Positions 51,847 to 59,709 of a stretch of 64,000 nucleotides of DNA are shown here, one piece after another. Made by a program: the position numbers and the translations under genes. The DNA is taken from contig NZ_FNJV01000004.1 of assembly GCF_900103125.1 (NCBI RefSeq), positions 248,001-312,000 on the forward strand, given 5' to 3'. Numbering within the stretch: the stretch's first letter is position 1; each line of letters opens with the position of its first letter. The notes under the pieces were generated by a model, which had not been told where the DNA came from, searched no databases, and saw only the letters and a list, made by a program, of their open reading frames with translations. The stretch comes from Mucilaginibacter sp. OK268. GTDB lineage: Bacteria; Bacteroidota; Bacteroidia; Sphingobacteriales; Sphingobacteriaceae.

Positions 51847-53319
51847 TTACCCTATCCAATCGCTCACAATTTTGGCCGAAAGCAGGCAAAGCGGGATGCC
51901 GCCGCCCGGATGCACGCTGCCGCCGCAAAAATACAGGTTTTTAATTGCCGACGACCGGTTGGCATGTCGTGAAAATGCCGCGAACTGGTTGTTGGAGCTG
52001 GTGCCGTACAACGATCCCTGGTACGATGATGTTTTACTCTCGATATCGCGCGGATCAAGAATGCTTTCGGATATGATCAAGTTGCTGATATTCTCACCCA
52101 GGATACGGCTAAGTTTGGCTAATATATTTTGGCGTGCGGTGCTGATCAGACTGTTCCAATCCTGCCCGGTATTGGCGGGTACGTTGATCATAGTAAACCA
52201 GTTCTCACAGTCGGGAGGTGCATCATCCGCTTTGTATTTGGAGCTGATGTTAAGATATACGGTTGGATCATGGTAAATATCTTTTTGCTGCCAGATATGA
52301 TCAAATTCGGCTTTATAATCCTTGCTGAAAAAGATATTATGAAGGTTTAGCTGCGCGAATTGTTTGCTGATGCCCCAATAAAATATCAGGGCGGAGCTGC
52401 TGCGTTCCTGCCTCAGGACTTTTTTAGGGAATAGATGAGGATGTTGCTTTAACAATTTGTGATAGGTAAACCATATATCCATGTTGGATACAATAATATC
52501 CGCAGGTATTAATTCGCCTTTTACTTTGATGGCTTTTGCGCTTTGCTTTTCCAGTATGATATCTTCCACCAGCGAGTTATAATGAAATACCACACCCAGC
52601 GATTCTGCCAGTTTTACCAGGCTGCTCATGATGCTGTACATGCCACCCTCAGGGAAATAGGCGCCGTAATGCTGCTCCAGGTGCGGGATCACATTGAGTG
52701 TAGCCGGTGCGGCGTAGGGGTTGGAGCCATTGTAGGTAGCATACCGGTCGTAAAATTGGGTAAGGCGTTTATCCTTAAAAAGACTTTGGTTGGCCTCGTG
52801 CATGGAGCGAAAAGCATCAATCTGCGGAAACCTGAAAACAGAACGTACTGTATCCCCATGTAAGTAAGTTTTCAGGCGATGTAACGACTGCTCCAGGAAA
52901 ACATGATTAGTAATGCCATATATATTGGCGCTGTTTTTAAGGTGTTTTTTGATGGAATCGGCTGGCTCGCCGGTTTGTTGATTTGCTTCTGCCGCGAATT
53001 TCTCCTGATCGGCATAAGCGTTTAGGGTGGTGCCATCTTCATAAAAATACCGGCAAACCACATCCAGCTTTTGGTAGTTGAAATAATCTGAAGGGTTTTT
53101 ACCGGCGAGGGTAAACAGTTCATCTACATATTGGGGCATGGTGAACAGGCTGGGCCCGGCATCAAACCGGAAGCCGTTTTGCTCAAACTCGTATAGCTTG
53201 CCGCCCGGGTAATTATTGGCCTCGAAAACATCAACCTGGTAACCTTTTACCGCCAAACGGATAGCCGTAGCTATACCAGCGATCCCGGCACCAATGATCA
53301 ACACTTTTTTTACAGGCAT
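51847..53319 (-). CDS. Carotenoid 3,4-desaturase-like phytoene dehydrogenase (CrtD/CrtI family)
   Basis: 490 residues. FAD-binding GAGIAGIATAIRL (about 11-23) with E at about 34, FRFDAGPSLFTMP, and the carotenoid-oxidoreductase C-terminus NLYFCGGSVHPGGGIPLCLLSAKI. TYNGSNPYAAPATLNVIPHLE is also typical. Within the family the Bacteroidota proteins of this length near CruF are usually CrtD (1'-hydroxycarotenoid 3',4'-desaturase). CrtI itself cannot be excluded without alignment. A chain CruF then CrtD, plus CrtW, would give products of flexixanthin type. It is on the opposite strand from the CruF operon. Confidence 0.82.
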   Translation of the reverse strand: MPVKKVLIIGAGIAGIATAIRLAVKGYQVDVFEANNYPGGKLYEFEQNGFRFDAGPSLFTMPQYVDELFTLAGKNPSDYFNYQKLDVVCRYFYEDGTTLNAYADQEKFAAEANQQTGEPADSIKKHLKNSANIYGITNHVFLEQSLHRLKTYLHGDTVRSVFRFPQIDAFRSMHEANQSLFKDKRLTQFYDRYATYNGSNPYAAPATLNVIPHLEQHYGAYFPEGGMYSIMSSLVKLAESLGVVFHYNSLVEDIILEKQSAKAIKVKGELIPADIIVSNMDIWFTYHKLLKQHPHLFPKKVLRQERSSSALIFYWGISKQFAQLNLHNIFFSKDYKAEFDHIWQQKDIYHDPTVYLNISSKYKADDAPPDCENWFTMINVPANTGQDWNSLISTARQNILAKLSRILGENISNLIISESILDPRDIESKTSSYQGSLYGTSSNNQFAAFSRHANRSSAIKNLYFCGGSVHPGGGIPLCLLSAKIVSDWIG

Positions 53320-53348
53320 GGGGTAAAGATAAAAAAGCCCCCTCTATA

Positions 53349-53372
53349 TCTCCCCGAAGGGGGAGACTTTTA
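53349..53372. repeat. C/T-rich hairpin repeat upstream of crtD-like gene
   Basis: TCTCCCC pairs with GGGGAGA (53349-53366). The 24-base stretch matches, in opposite orientation, the repeat after recJ (about 27090-27113) apart from small indels. The remainder of 53320-53594 shows no gene. Confidence 0.6.
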
Positions 53373-53594
53373 TCGGAAGTTCTCATAAAAAAGGGCAGAA
53401 CCACGAATGATCCTACCCCCAGTTAGGTTATTGTACTGAATTTGTCCTTAATGATTGTAGAGCATGCTTCACAGCGTGCCCGGTTGACAAACTCGGCATA
53501 ATAAGCTCACTATATACTCAACAGGATTTATCGGTTATTGTTTCTCTGCGTTGGTATAAACTTTGGATAAGGTATTTATAAAAGCCAGCTTATA

Positions 53595-54149
53595 TCAGAC
53601 ATGATGATGCACGCCTTCGCCAATTTCTTCTATGGCTTTACGGTTAAAGGCGTCCAGATCAGCCGGCCGGCGACTGGTCACCAGACCTTGATCAACCACT
53701 ACTTCCTGGTCAACCCAATCGGCCCCGGCATTTTTTAGATCGGTTTGTAATGATGGGTATGAGGTAAGTCGGCGACCCTTGATCAAACCTGTTTCTATCA
53801 GTAATTGCGGTCCATGGCATATGGCTGCCACAGGTTTACCTTCATCTAAAAATGCCGATGCAAAGGCTACCGCGTCTTTATTTTGTCGTAATTTATCCGG
53901 GTTAAGCACACCACCGGGCAGTACCAGTGCGTCGTACTCATCCGGGCTTACTTCACTCAATTGTCGATCTACATTAATTTCAATACCCCAGTTGGTTTTA
54001 TCCCAGGCCTTAATAGTTCCACTTTTGGGCGATATCACATGAACGATTGCGCCGGCTGCTTCCAACGCTTGTTTAGGGCTTGTTAACTCTACCTGCTCAA
54101 ATCCTTCTTCGGTAAGGATCGCTACTTTTCTGTTGCTCAAACTTGCCAT
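53595..54149 (-). CDS. DJ-1/PfpI family protein (type 1 glutamine amidotransferase-like)
   Basis: 184 residues. Nucleophile C111-H112 in AAICHGPQLL, preceded by DALVLPGGVLNPDKLR. This is the PfpI/YhbO/GSP18 subgroup rather than a true glutaminase; members act as chaperone-type deglycase or peptidase-like stress proteins, and the real activity is debated. It is transcribed from a 338-bp upstream region that contains a cluster of TGTAAACC half-sites, with a LysR gene next upstream on the same strand. Confidence 0.92.
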   Translation of the reverse strand: MASLSNRKVAILTEEGFEQVELTSPKQALEAAGAIVHVISPKSGTIKAWDKTNWGIEINVDRQLSEVSPDEYDALVLPGGVLNPDKLRQNKDAVAFASAFLDEGKPVAAICHGPQLLIETGLIKGRRLTSYPSLQTDLKNAGADWVDQEVVVDQGLVTSRRPADLDAFNRKAIEEIGEGVHHHV

Positions 54150-54300
54150 AATTTTATATTTTAATTTTAAGTTATAAAAATTAAGTATAATATAATTACA
54201 GCTGGACTGGCAGATGGTTTTTGTTATTTGAAAATAAGCACGTTTGCACCTTATGCTCGTTTGTAATCATAGGTGTTGGTGAATGGACATTGTTTTTCAT

Positions 54301-54404
54301 GGTTTACATGTAAACCCGGCATATTGGGCATTTTTTCACATAAATTACTGATTGTCAATAATATAAATTCATGTTAACCGTAAAAAGTGTAAACCATGTA
54401 AACC
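54301..54404. promoter_or_regulatory. Cluster of TGTAAACC half-sites upstream of the pfpI-like gene
   Basis: A perfect 16-bp palindrome GGTTTACATGTAAACC (54301-54316), then two direct TGTAAACC copies (54388-54395 and 54397-54404), themselves framed by AAAAAGTG/CACTTTTT (54382-54389 and 54405-54412). Located 152-263 bp upstream of the ATG. The remainder of the 54150-54487 gap is A+T-rich with no gene. Confidence 0.55.
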
Positions 54405-54457
54405 CACTTTTTATCTTGCGTAGGTTACAAACGGCGCAGATAGGTTTGCTTTTAGCT

Positions 54458-54476
54458 CCCTCTCCTTTGGAGAGGG
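54458..54476. repeat. C/T-rich hairpin after the LysR gene
   Basis: CCCTCTCC and GGAGAGGG (54458-54465, 54469-54476) form an 8-bp stem with a TTT loop, 12 bp past the LysR stop on the minus strand. A repeat of similar composition to 27041-27113; may terminate lysR-type transcription. Confidence 0.55.
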
Positions 54477-54487
54477 CTGGGGTGAGG

Positions 54488-55381
54488 CTATTGATGCCCC
54501 AGCGCAAAATTGATAAAATTGCTGGTTAAGCCATAGTCTTCTGTCCCCTTACGGCGGATGAAAAAGAAATCACGGGTGATCTTCAATCCCTCAATCGGCA
54601 CTTCTACCAGGTCGCCTTCGGCCAGCTGACGGATGATGGATGGGCGAGGCATAAAGCCCAGGCATTGATCGGCCAGGAGAAAATTTTTCAGTGCCTCGGT
54701 ACCGCCCAGGCGGATCTTTACGGATAAGTCGGCCGGTTTGATGTGCAAAGCAGATAATGATTTTAGTACCGCGTTCAATGTGCCAGACCCTCGCTCCCTC
54801 ACTGCCAATGGCGTTTTTAAAAGTTGTTTTAGTGTAAGCGACTTACCAGCCAACGGACTTTTAGCTGAGCATACCGGGATCACCTCATCGCTCATAAATG
54901 GTGTATAAGATACCGTGGTGAGCTTGTTATCAACCTCAATAATACCGATATCGACTTCGTGGTTAAGCAGGGCGTTCAGAATATATTCCGAGTTGCGGTT
55001 TACCAATTGTACATCCACATTGGCATATTCACGCTGAAAACCCGAAAGTATGGATGGTAAAATATACAGGGCGATAGTGGTACTGGCCCCCAAACGCAAA
55101 TGCCCGGCGGCTTGCGACAGGTTGCTGAGCACCGAAAGATCATACTCTATCTTACGCTCAATTTCGGTAGCCTGCTGTAGGTATTCGTTGAGCTTGTTGC
55201 CAGCGTCGGTAAGCAGGATGCTGTTGCCCTTGCGCTCAAACAGAGGGACTTTATACTGATCTTCCAGGGCTTTAACGTGCTTGCTAATGGCTGGCTGTGT
55301 AATAAACAGCACCTGTGCTGCCTTGCTGAAACTCAGGTTGGCAGCCACTTCCATAAATACACGGTGAGCAAAGGAAATCAT
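54488..55381 (-). CDS. LysR-family transcriptional regulator
   Basis: 297 residues. N-terminal winged helix-turn-helix (about 1-60) with SFSKAAQVLFITQPAISKHVKALEDQYKVPLFER, a linker helix, and a substrate-binding domain of CysB type (about 90-295). The gene lies upstream of the pfpI-like gene on the same strand with the TGTAAACC cluster between them. The cluster could be its operator, but LysR sites normally have a T-N11-A core and none is proved here. No signal for the effector. Confidence 0.94.
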   Translation of the reverse strand: MISFAHRVFMEVAANLSFSKAAQVLFITQPAISKHVKALEDQYKVPLFERKGNSILLTDAGNKLNEYLQQATEIERKIEYDLSVLSNLSQAAGHLRLGASTTIALYILPSILSGFQREYANVDVQLVNRNSEYILNALLNHEVDIGIIEVDNKLTTVSYTPFMSDEVIPVCSAKSPLAGKSLTLKQLLKTPLAVRERGSGTLNAVLKSLSALHIKPADLSVKIRLGGTEALKNFLLADQCLGFMPRPSIIRQLAEGDLVEVPIEGLKITRDFFFIRRKGTEDYGLTSNFINFALGHQ

Positions 55382-55432
55382 TTGGCTAAGTTAACTTTTT
55401 AAGTTTTTAAAAAGCGCGGATGAGTTGATAGG

Positions 55433-55927
55433 TCATTTAACTTTTTTTCTTACTTCAAACAGGTGGTCAATTATGGGGCATAACGGGATGAATTTCTTCA
55501 ACAGGTGATCCACATCTTTTTCAAAGCTTTCCTGCACCAGGGGCATGTATCCCTGCATCAGCGTAAGCGGGCCGTAATTGACCGATACATTTTTCCAGGA
55601 AGATTGATCCGAGGTAAATGCCAACCGGAAGTCGTTCGCGAATTCACGACTTTTGATGGTATACCCCTCCAGTTCCCGGAGTTTCAGCGCATGAATATTG
55701 TAATTGAATACTGATTTCTCCAGATCTTTCTCAGTTAACCAAATGGAGAAAAATATGCCGGAATGAATGGGGTTTTCGTGTAATGCCGTCGATGACCATC
55801 CCTTTTTCTGTAATTTTAAAACCCATGAATCATACCACCACTCAACAAATGAACTGATCTGGTTTTTTTCAAGAGCTGCACGGTTGTTTTCTACTACGCT
55901 GTTAAATACTTCAAGAAACCGGTCCAT
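55433..55927 (-). CDS. Hypothetical protein, soluble
   Basis: 164 residues, charged and aromatic (SSFVEWWYDSWVLKLQKKGWSS), no signal peptide or membrane helix, predicted mixed alpha/beta. I do not recognise the family. It ends 51 bp before the LysR gene and starts about 33 bp after the next gene, all on the minus strand, so it could be co-transcribed with them. The composition looks native. Confidence 0.65.
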   Translation of the reverse strand: MDRFLEVFNSVVENNRAALEKNQISSFVEWWYDSWVLKLQKKGWSSTALHENPIHSGIFFSIWLTEKDLEKSVFNYNIHALKLRELEGYTIKSREFANDFRLAFTSDQSSWKNVSVNYGPLTLMQGYMPLVQESFEKDVDHLLKKFIPLCPIIDHLFEVRKKVK

Positions 55928-55960
55928 AAAATTGATTTTAGGTTTTGTCTTAAGTCAGTA

Positions 55961-56743
55961 TCATTTTACCTTTTCAAAAAATCGACCGGTGAATTTATAA
56001 GTGATTAGCTTATGCGTCATTTTATGATTGTAATCAACCAGCGGTGTATGAATGGTTTGGGTGGCTTTGTCAAAATAAATGGCCGGGTACGATTTCCAGT
56101 CGGCTATGGAGCTCACATCAAAATCATAATGTAATTGGCTGTATACCCCGGTGGGTGTTTTTATAAACGGCGGATTGCCAATCAGCTTACCTTTATCAAT
56201 AGTAAATATTTTTAAGCCCTGCCCGGCTTTGGTAGCCGAATAAACCGAGTTATAAGTAGCCAGGTAATAAACCTTGCCGGCAGTAGTAAAAGTGTATATT
56301 TTAGGGTACCAAAGCGATACATATCCCTTTTTACCAATGGTATCCATTTTTAAGAGCGACACCGTTTGCCCCCCGTTTTTGTATTGCAGCACATTATAAA
56401 TATCAAAGCCTTTAACACCCAACTGTGTGTTCCAGGAATAGGTACGGAATATACCATCGGCAGAAGTGGCTATCACCAAACGCTCCTTAACCAATGATGT
56501 AAAGGGTTGTTTAATGGTTTCGGGATATTTAGACGTATAATATTTGAGTTTTACAGCAAAGATCTTGTTTTGCTTCAACAGCGAGTCCATCGCTTTCCAC
56601 TCTTTTTTGTGCGATCCGTAATAGTTTACTTTTTTGAGTATCCGGAGCAGATCACCTTCAATAGCTTGCGGACTATTCTGCGCAAACACTCTGACTGAAG
56701 CTAAACAACAGCACAAAACAACTATCAGCTTAATGGTTTTCAT
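55961..56743 (-). CDS. Secreted protein of unknown function
   Basis: 260 residues from ATG 56743 (a TTG nine bases earlier also keeps the frame but is less likely). Signal peptide about 1-22 (LASVRVFAQ). The mature part has many beta-strand patterns with repeated Y/T-rich strands (YYTSKY, VYYLATYNSVYS, YDFDVSSI) and a set of aligned GKVYYLATY / KGKLIG segments, possibly a beta-propeller or lipocalin-like fold, but I cannot assign it. A perfect 22-bp palindrome with a T-run in this direction lies just upstream. Confidence 0.75.
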   Translation of the reverse strand: MKTIKLIVVLCCCLASVRVFAQNSPQAIEGDLLRILKKVNYYGSHKKEWKAMDSLLKQNKIFAVKLKYYTSKYPETIKQPFTSLVKERLVIATSADGIFRTYSWNTQLGVKGFDIYNVLQYKNGGQTVSLLKMDTIGKKGYVSLWYPKIYTFTTAGKVYYLATYNSVYSATKAGQGLKIFTIDKGKLIGNPPFIKTPTGVYSQLHYDFDVSSIADWKSYPAIYFDKATQTIHTPLVDYNHKMTHKLITYKFTGRFFEKVK

Positions 56744-56767
56744 AGCAAACAAGTTTAAATAAAAAAA

Positions 56768-56789
56768 GGGATAATCAATTGATTATCCC
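56768..56789 (-). terminator. Perfect 22-bp palindrome with T-run, upstream of the secreted protein gene
   Basis: GGGATAATCAA/TTGATTATCCC is a perfect palindrome. On the minus strand it is followed by a run of T, so it has the form of a terminator, yet no minus-strand gene lies before it. It may act as an attenuator in the leader of the 260-residue gene. Confidence 0.5.
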
Positions 56790-56909
56790 TGTCAAAAATA
56801 TTACTTTAACAGCTACTTATTTGTTTACATAAACTGAGTAGGTTAGGGAAATATGATTCAAATGTCACTAAAATTATAAGACCGAACCATTACACCTGAT
56901 CCCCAATAA

Positions 56910-58001
56910 ATGCATAGGTTTAAATATATTGATTCTTTACGTGGTATCGCTATTATATTGGTGGTGCTTCATCACACGCATCCATATTTTGCAGGGATCA
57001 ATAATTACCAATTACCCGCATTTTTTGAAACTTTCCTGCAAAATGGTGATAAAGGTGTAACACTTTTTTTCTTGATGAGTGCCTTTACACTTTGCCTGTC
57101 GTTAAATGCAAAAATGAACTGTGAAGCACATCCATTACGCAATTACTTTTTGCGACGCGTTTTCAGAATATTACCACTTTACTACTTCATGATATTATTG
57201 ATCTTGTTAACAGGTGTACAAACGCCTACAAATTATTCTAAACTGGCCAATCTTCTTTTTTTACATGGGCTAAGCCCATTCTGGATTAACTCTACCATCC
57301 CTGGCGGCTGGTCGGTTGGTATCGAAGTTCTTTTTTACCTGATATTTCCCTTTTTGTTTTTGAGAATCAGATCTGTCTGGAGTGCTATCAACATCACGCT
57401 CATCGGTATGCTTTTAGCAAAAATGGTTACTAGTATCATGTCAAAACATCCACTTATTAATGATCCAATACTCTGGGGCGTGTTCACTTATGAGAACTTT
57501 ATTTCGCAACTGCCGATTTTTTTAATTGGGATATGTCTTTATCATATATCGGCAAATAAATATAATAATGCTTTGAATCCCCGGAGATACAGGACCTATG
57601 GCTTAATTGCGGCATTCATAGTTTTGCACTTATTGGGAGGCAATGTGTTTAAAGTGCATTATATTTTTGCCATCGCTTTTGCATTTTTAGCATTTGGCTT
57701 ATCAGGGTATCCATCCGTTTTATTGGTAAACAGATTTACCGTTTGGATAGGAAAATTAAGCTACAGTATCTATTTGGTACACCTGTTGGTGGCGGGCTTA
57801 CTTCAAAAATACCATTTAAGTCACTATTGTAATAATTCCTCGATGGATGTGATGGTCAGGTTTTCGATCATTTTTTCCATAAGTGTTGCGGTTTCGCTGC
57901 TTACTTATAATTTAATTGAGGTGCCTTTTCAAAATTGGGGAAAGCGTATCATTGAAAAATTAGAATTAAAGGCTGCAACAGATTCAGAGGTAGTACAGTA
58001 A
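56910..58001 (+). CDS. Membrane acyltransferase, family 3 (OafA/NodX-like)
   Basis: 363 residues, about ten helices. The family start YIDSLRGIAIILVVLHHT, with the catalytic-region His in LVVLHHTHPYFAG, then RNYFLRRVFRILPLYYF and WSVGIEVLFYLIFPF. It transfers acyl (often O-acetyl) groups to surface polysaccharide, lipid A or secreted glycans. No C-terminal SGNH domain, so it is the membrane part only. It lies alone, divergent from the secreted-protein gene. Confidence 0.92.
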   Translation: MHRFKYIDSLRGIAIILVVLHHTHPYFAGINNYQLPAFFETFLQNGDKGVTLFFLMSAFTLCLSLNAKMNCEAHPLRNYFLRRVFRILPLYYFMILLILLTGVQTPTNYSKLANLLFLHGLSPFWINSTIPGGWSVGIEVLFYLIFPFLFLRIRSVWSAINITLIGMLLAKMVTSIMSKHPLINDPILWGVFTYENFISQLPIFLIGICLYHISANKYNNALNPRRYRTYGLIAAFIVLHLLGGNVFKVHYIFAIAFAFLAFGLSGYPSVLLVNRFTVWIGKLSYSIYLVHLLVAGLLQKYHLSHYCNNSSMDVMVRFSIIFSISVAVSLLTYNLIEVPFQNWGKRIIEKLELKAATDSEVVQ

Positions 58002-58075
58002 CAAAATCCCCTACATAATTAGGTGTTTATTTAGGGAAAACCATGAACAAGGCCTTTTTAACCATAAATAATAAA

Positions 58076-58099
58076 GCCCTGCAATTCTCATCACAGGGC
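58076..58099 (-). terminator. Terminator of asd
   Basis: GCCCTG (58076-58081) pairs with CAGGGC (58094-58099), followed on the minus strand by a T-rich stretch, 23 bp after the asd stop. Confidence 0.6.
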
Positions 58100-58121
58100 C
58101 TAATTCTATTTAAAGCTAAAA

Positions 58122-59129
58122 TTACGCTTCAACCGGTTGACCGATCAAATGCGCGGCAACCAAATATTCGGCAATTTGCACGGCGTTGGTAGCAGCGCCT
58201 TTACGCAGGTTGTCTGATACTATCCAGCAGTTCAGGGTATTGTCCTGAGTTTCGTCACGACGGATACGACCTACAAATACCTCGTCTTTATCATGCGCGT
58301 CAAGCGGCATTGGATATTTCAGGTTGGCAGGATCGTCAACTACAACAATACCTGGCGATTTAGCTAGCAGCTCACGTAGTTCGGTCAAGTCAAAATCATT
58401 GAAAAACTCAATGTTTACTGACTCAGAGTGACCACCCATAACCGGGATACGTACTGTGGTAGCAGTAACTTTGATGCTATCGTCGCCCATGATCTTTTTG
58501 GTTTCCAGGATCATTTTCATTTCCTCTTTAGTATAGCCGTTCTCGGTGAAAACATCTATCTGCGGGATCACGTTCAGGTCGATTGTATAAGGATAAACCT
58601 TAGGTCCGTCGATACCCTTACGCTCGTTAAATAACTGGTCGACAGCTTTTACGCCTGTGCCGGTTACCGATTGATAGGTAGAAACCACTACCCTTTTAAT
58701 TTTGTATTTATCGTGTAGCGGTTTTAAGGCCACTACCATTTGTATGGTGGAGCAATTAGGGTTGGCGATGATCTTATCATCAGCGGTCAATACATCCGCA
58801 TTTACTTCAGGTACTACCAGTTTTTTGGTAGGGTCCATGCGCCATGCCGATGAGTTGTCAATAACAGTTGTACCAGCGGCTGCAAATAAAGGAGCTTGCT
58901 GTAATGAAGTGCTTCCGCCGGCCGAGAAAATCGCTACGTCCGGCTTCATCTTAATCGCATCCTCAACAGAAACCACCTTAAACTGCTTACCATTAAAAGT
59001 AATTTCTTTGCCAATACTTTTTTCTGAAGCTACGGGAATTAATTCTGTAACGGGGAAGTTGCGTTCTGCAAGAACCTGCAACATTTTGGTGCCTACTAAT
59101 CCTGTAGCACCTACTACTGCGACTTTCAT
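58122..59129 (-). CDS. asd: Aspartate-semialdehyde dehydrogenase
   Basis: 335 residues, typical. It makes aspartate semialdehyde for lysine, DAP (peptidoglycan), methionine and threonine. NADP loop GATGLVG (8-14), the catalytic C126 in NPNCSTIQ, and the GHSESVNIEF histidine. The catalytic Cys region and the R-x-P-V-M-G-G-H block are intact. Monocistronic with a terminator downstream and a 580-bp gap upstream. Confidence 0.96.
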   Translation of the reverse strand: MKVAVVGATGLVGTKMLQVLAERNFPVTELIPVASEKSIGKEITFNGKQFKVVSVEDAIKMKPDVAIFSAGGSTSLQQAPLFAAAGTTVIDNSSAWRMDPTKKLVVPEVNADVLTADDKIIANPNCSTIQMVVALKPLHDKYKIKRVVVSTYQSVTGTGVKAVDQLFNERKGIDGPKVYPYTIDLNVIPQIDVFTENGYTKEEMKMILETKKIMGDDSIKVTATTVRIPVMGGHSESVNIEFFNDFDLTELRELLAKSPGIVVVDDPANLKYPMPLDAHDKDEVFVGRIRRDETQDNTLNCWIVSDNLRKGAATNAVQIAEYLVAAHLIGQPVEA

Positions 59130-59350
59130 TTTGTTGTTATTTGTTTTTGATCTGTAATGAAGCTTCCATCGGAGGTTTCATTTTGTTAATTTGTTATATA
59201 ATAAATTGTTAAACTCCAAATATGCGATTTTTTTTTGAGGATTTGAACTTAATCTATCAGATTGGTAGTTTATGCAATTATTGAATTAGTGATTTATTGA
59301 ATTATTGAGTTGGTTTTCTTGATTCTTGTCTCTTGATTCTTGACTCTGAT
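59130..59350. other. A+T-rich upstream part of the asd-tdh gap
   Basis: Holds word tracts TTATTGAATTAG/ATTGAATTATTGAG (59277-59310) and TTGATTCTTGTCTC/TTGATTCTTGACTC (59319-59347), the latter the vocabulary of the 27904 and 37857 hairpins, in one orientation only. No gene is seen. Confidence 0.5.
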
Positions 59351-59440
59351 GTGGGCGTTGCCTTCGGCCCGCGCTATCCGCTTATACGCCACAACGCATT
59401 AGCCACGGGCCGGTATCCACTGCTATCGCTAACGCGGGTT
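59351..59440. other. G+C-rich structured island in the asd-tdh gap
   Basis: A 90-bp block clearly richer in G+C than its flanks. GCGTTG (59355-59360) pairs with CAACGC (59392-59397), and CGGCCCG (59365-59371) with CGGGCCG (59406-59412). The two stems interleave, as in an H-type pseudoknot. It is bordered on the right by the GTCTGAACC element. No open frame of interest. Confidence 0.4.
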
Positions 59441-59575
59441 GTCTGAACCTTGATTTATAGAATTCAAGGATTAACATGATTCATCTAAAACTTATCTGCT
59501 AAGGGGGAAAAGAAATTCTAAGTCATTGCATTGTTATTCTGTTAATTCTAAAATTCAGTAAATTCTGGTTCAGAC
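59441..59575. repeat. GTCTGAACC-bordered inverted repeat
   Basis: GTCTGAACC (59441-59449) and GGTTCAGAC (59567-59575) are perfect complements enclosing AATTC-rich words (TTATAGAATTC, ATTCTGTTAATTC). One arm of the same element occurs at 43351-43380. Confidence 0.65.
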
Positions 59576-59684
59576 AAAAGTAAAGGCCCTCCCGCGGCCA
59601 AGATCAGGTCTCAAACTATTCAAAATCGCAATTCAAGCCCGAATAAACTTCATCAACTCCTTCAACACATTTCGCCCAAATTTT

Positions 59685-59692
59685 TACCTTTG
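59685..59692 (+). promoter_or_regulatory. Candidate -7 box of the threonine dehydrogenase gene
   Basis: TACCTTTG, a full TAnnTTTG match, 17 bp before the ATG; -33 element weak. The same octamer precedes gcvP (20521-20528). Confidence 0.45.
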
Positions 59693-59709
59693 CCTAAACT
59701 CAAAAATAC

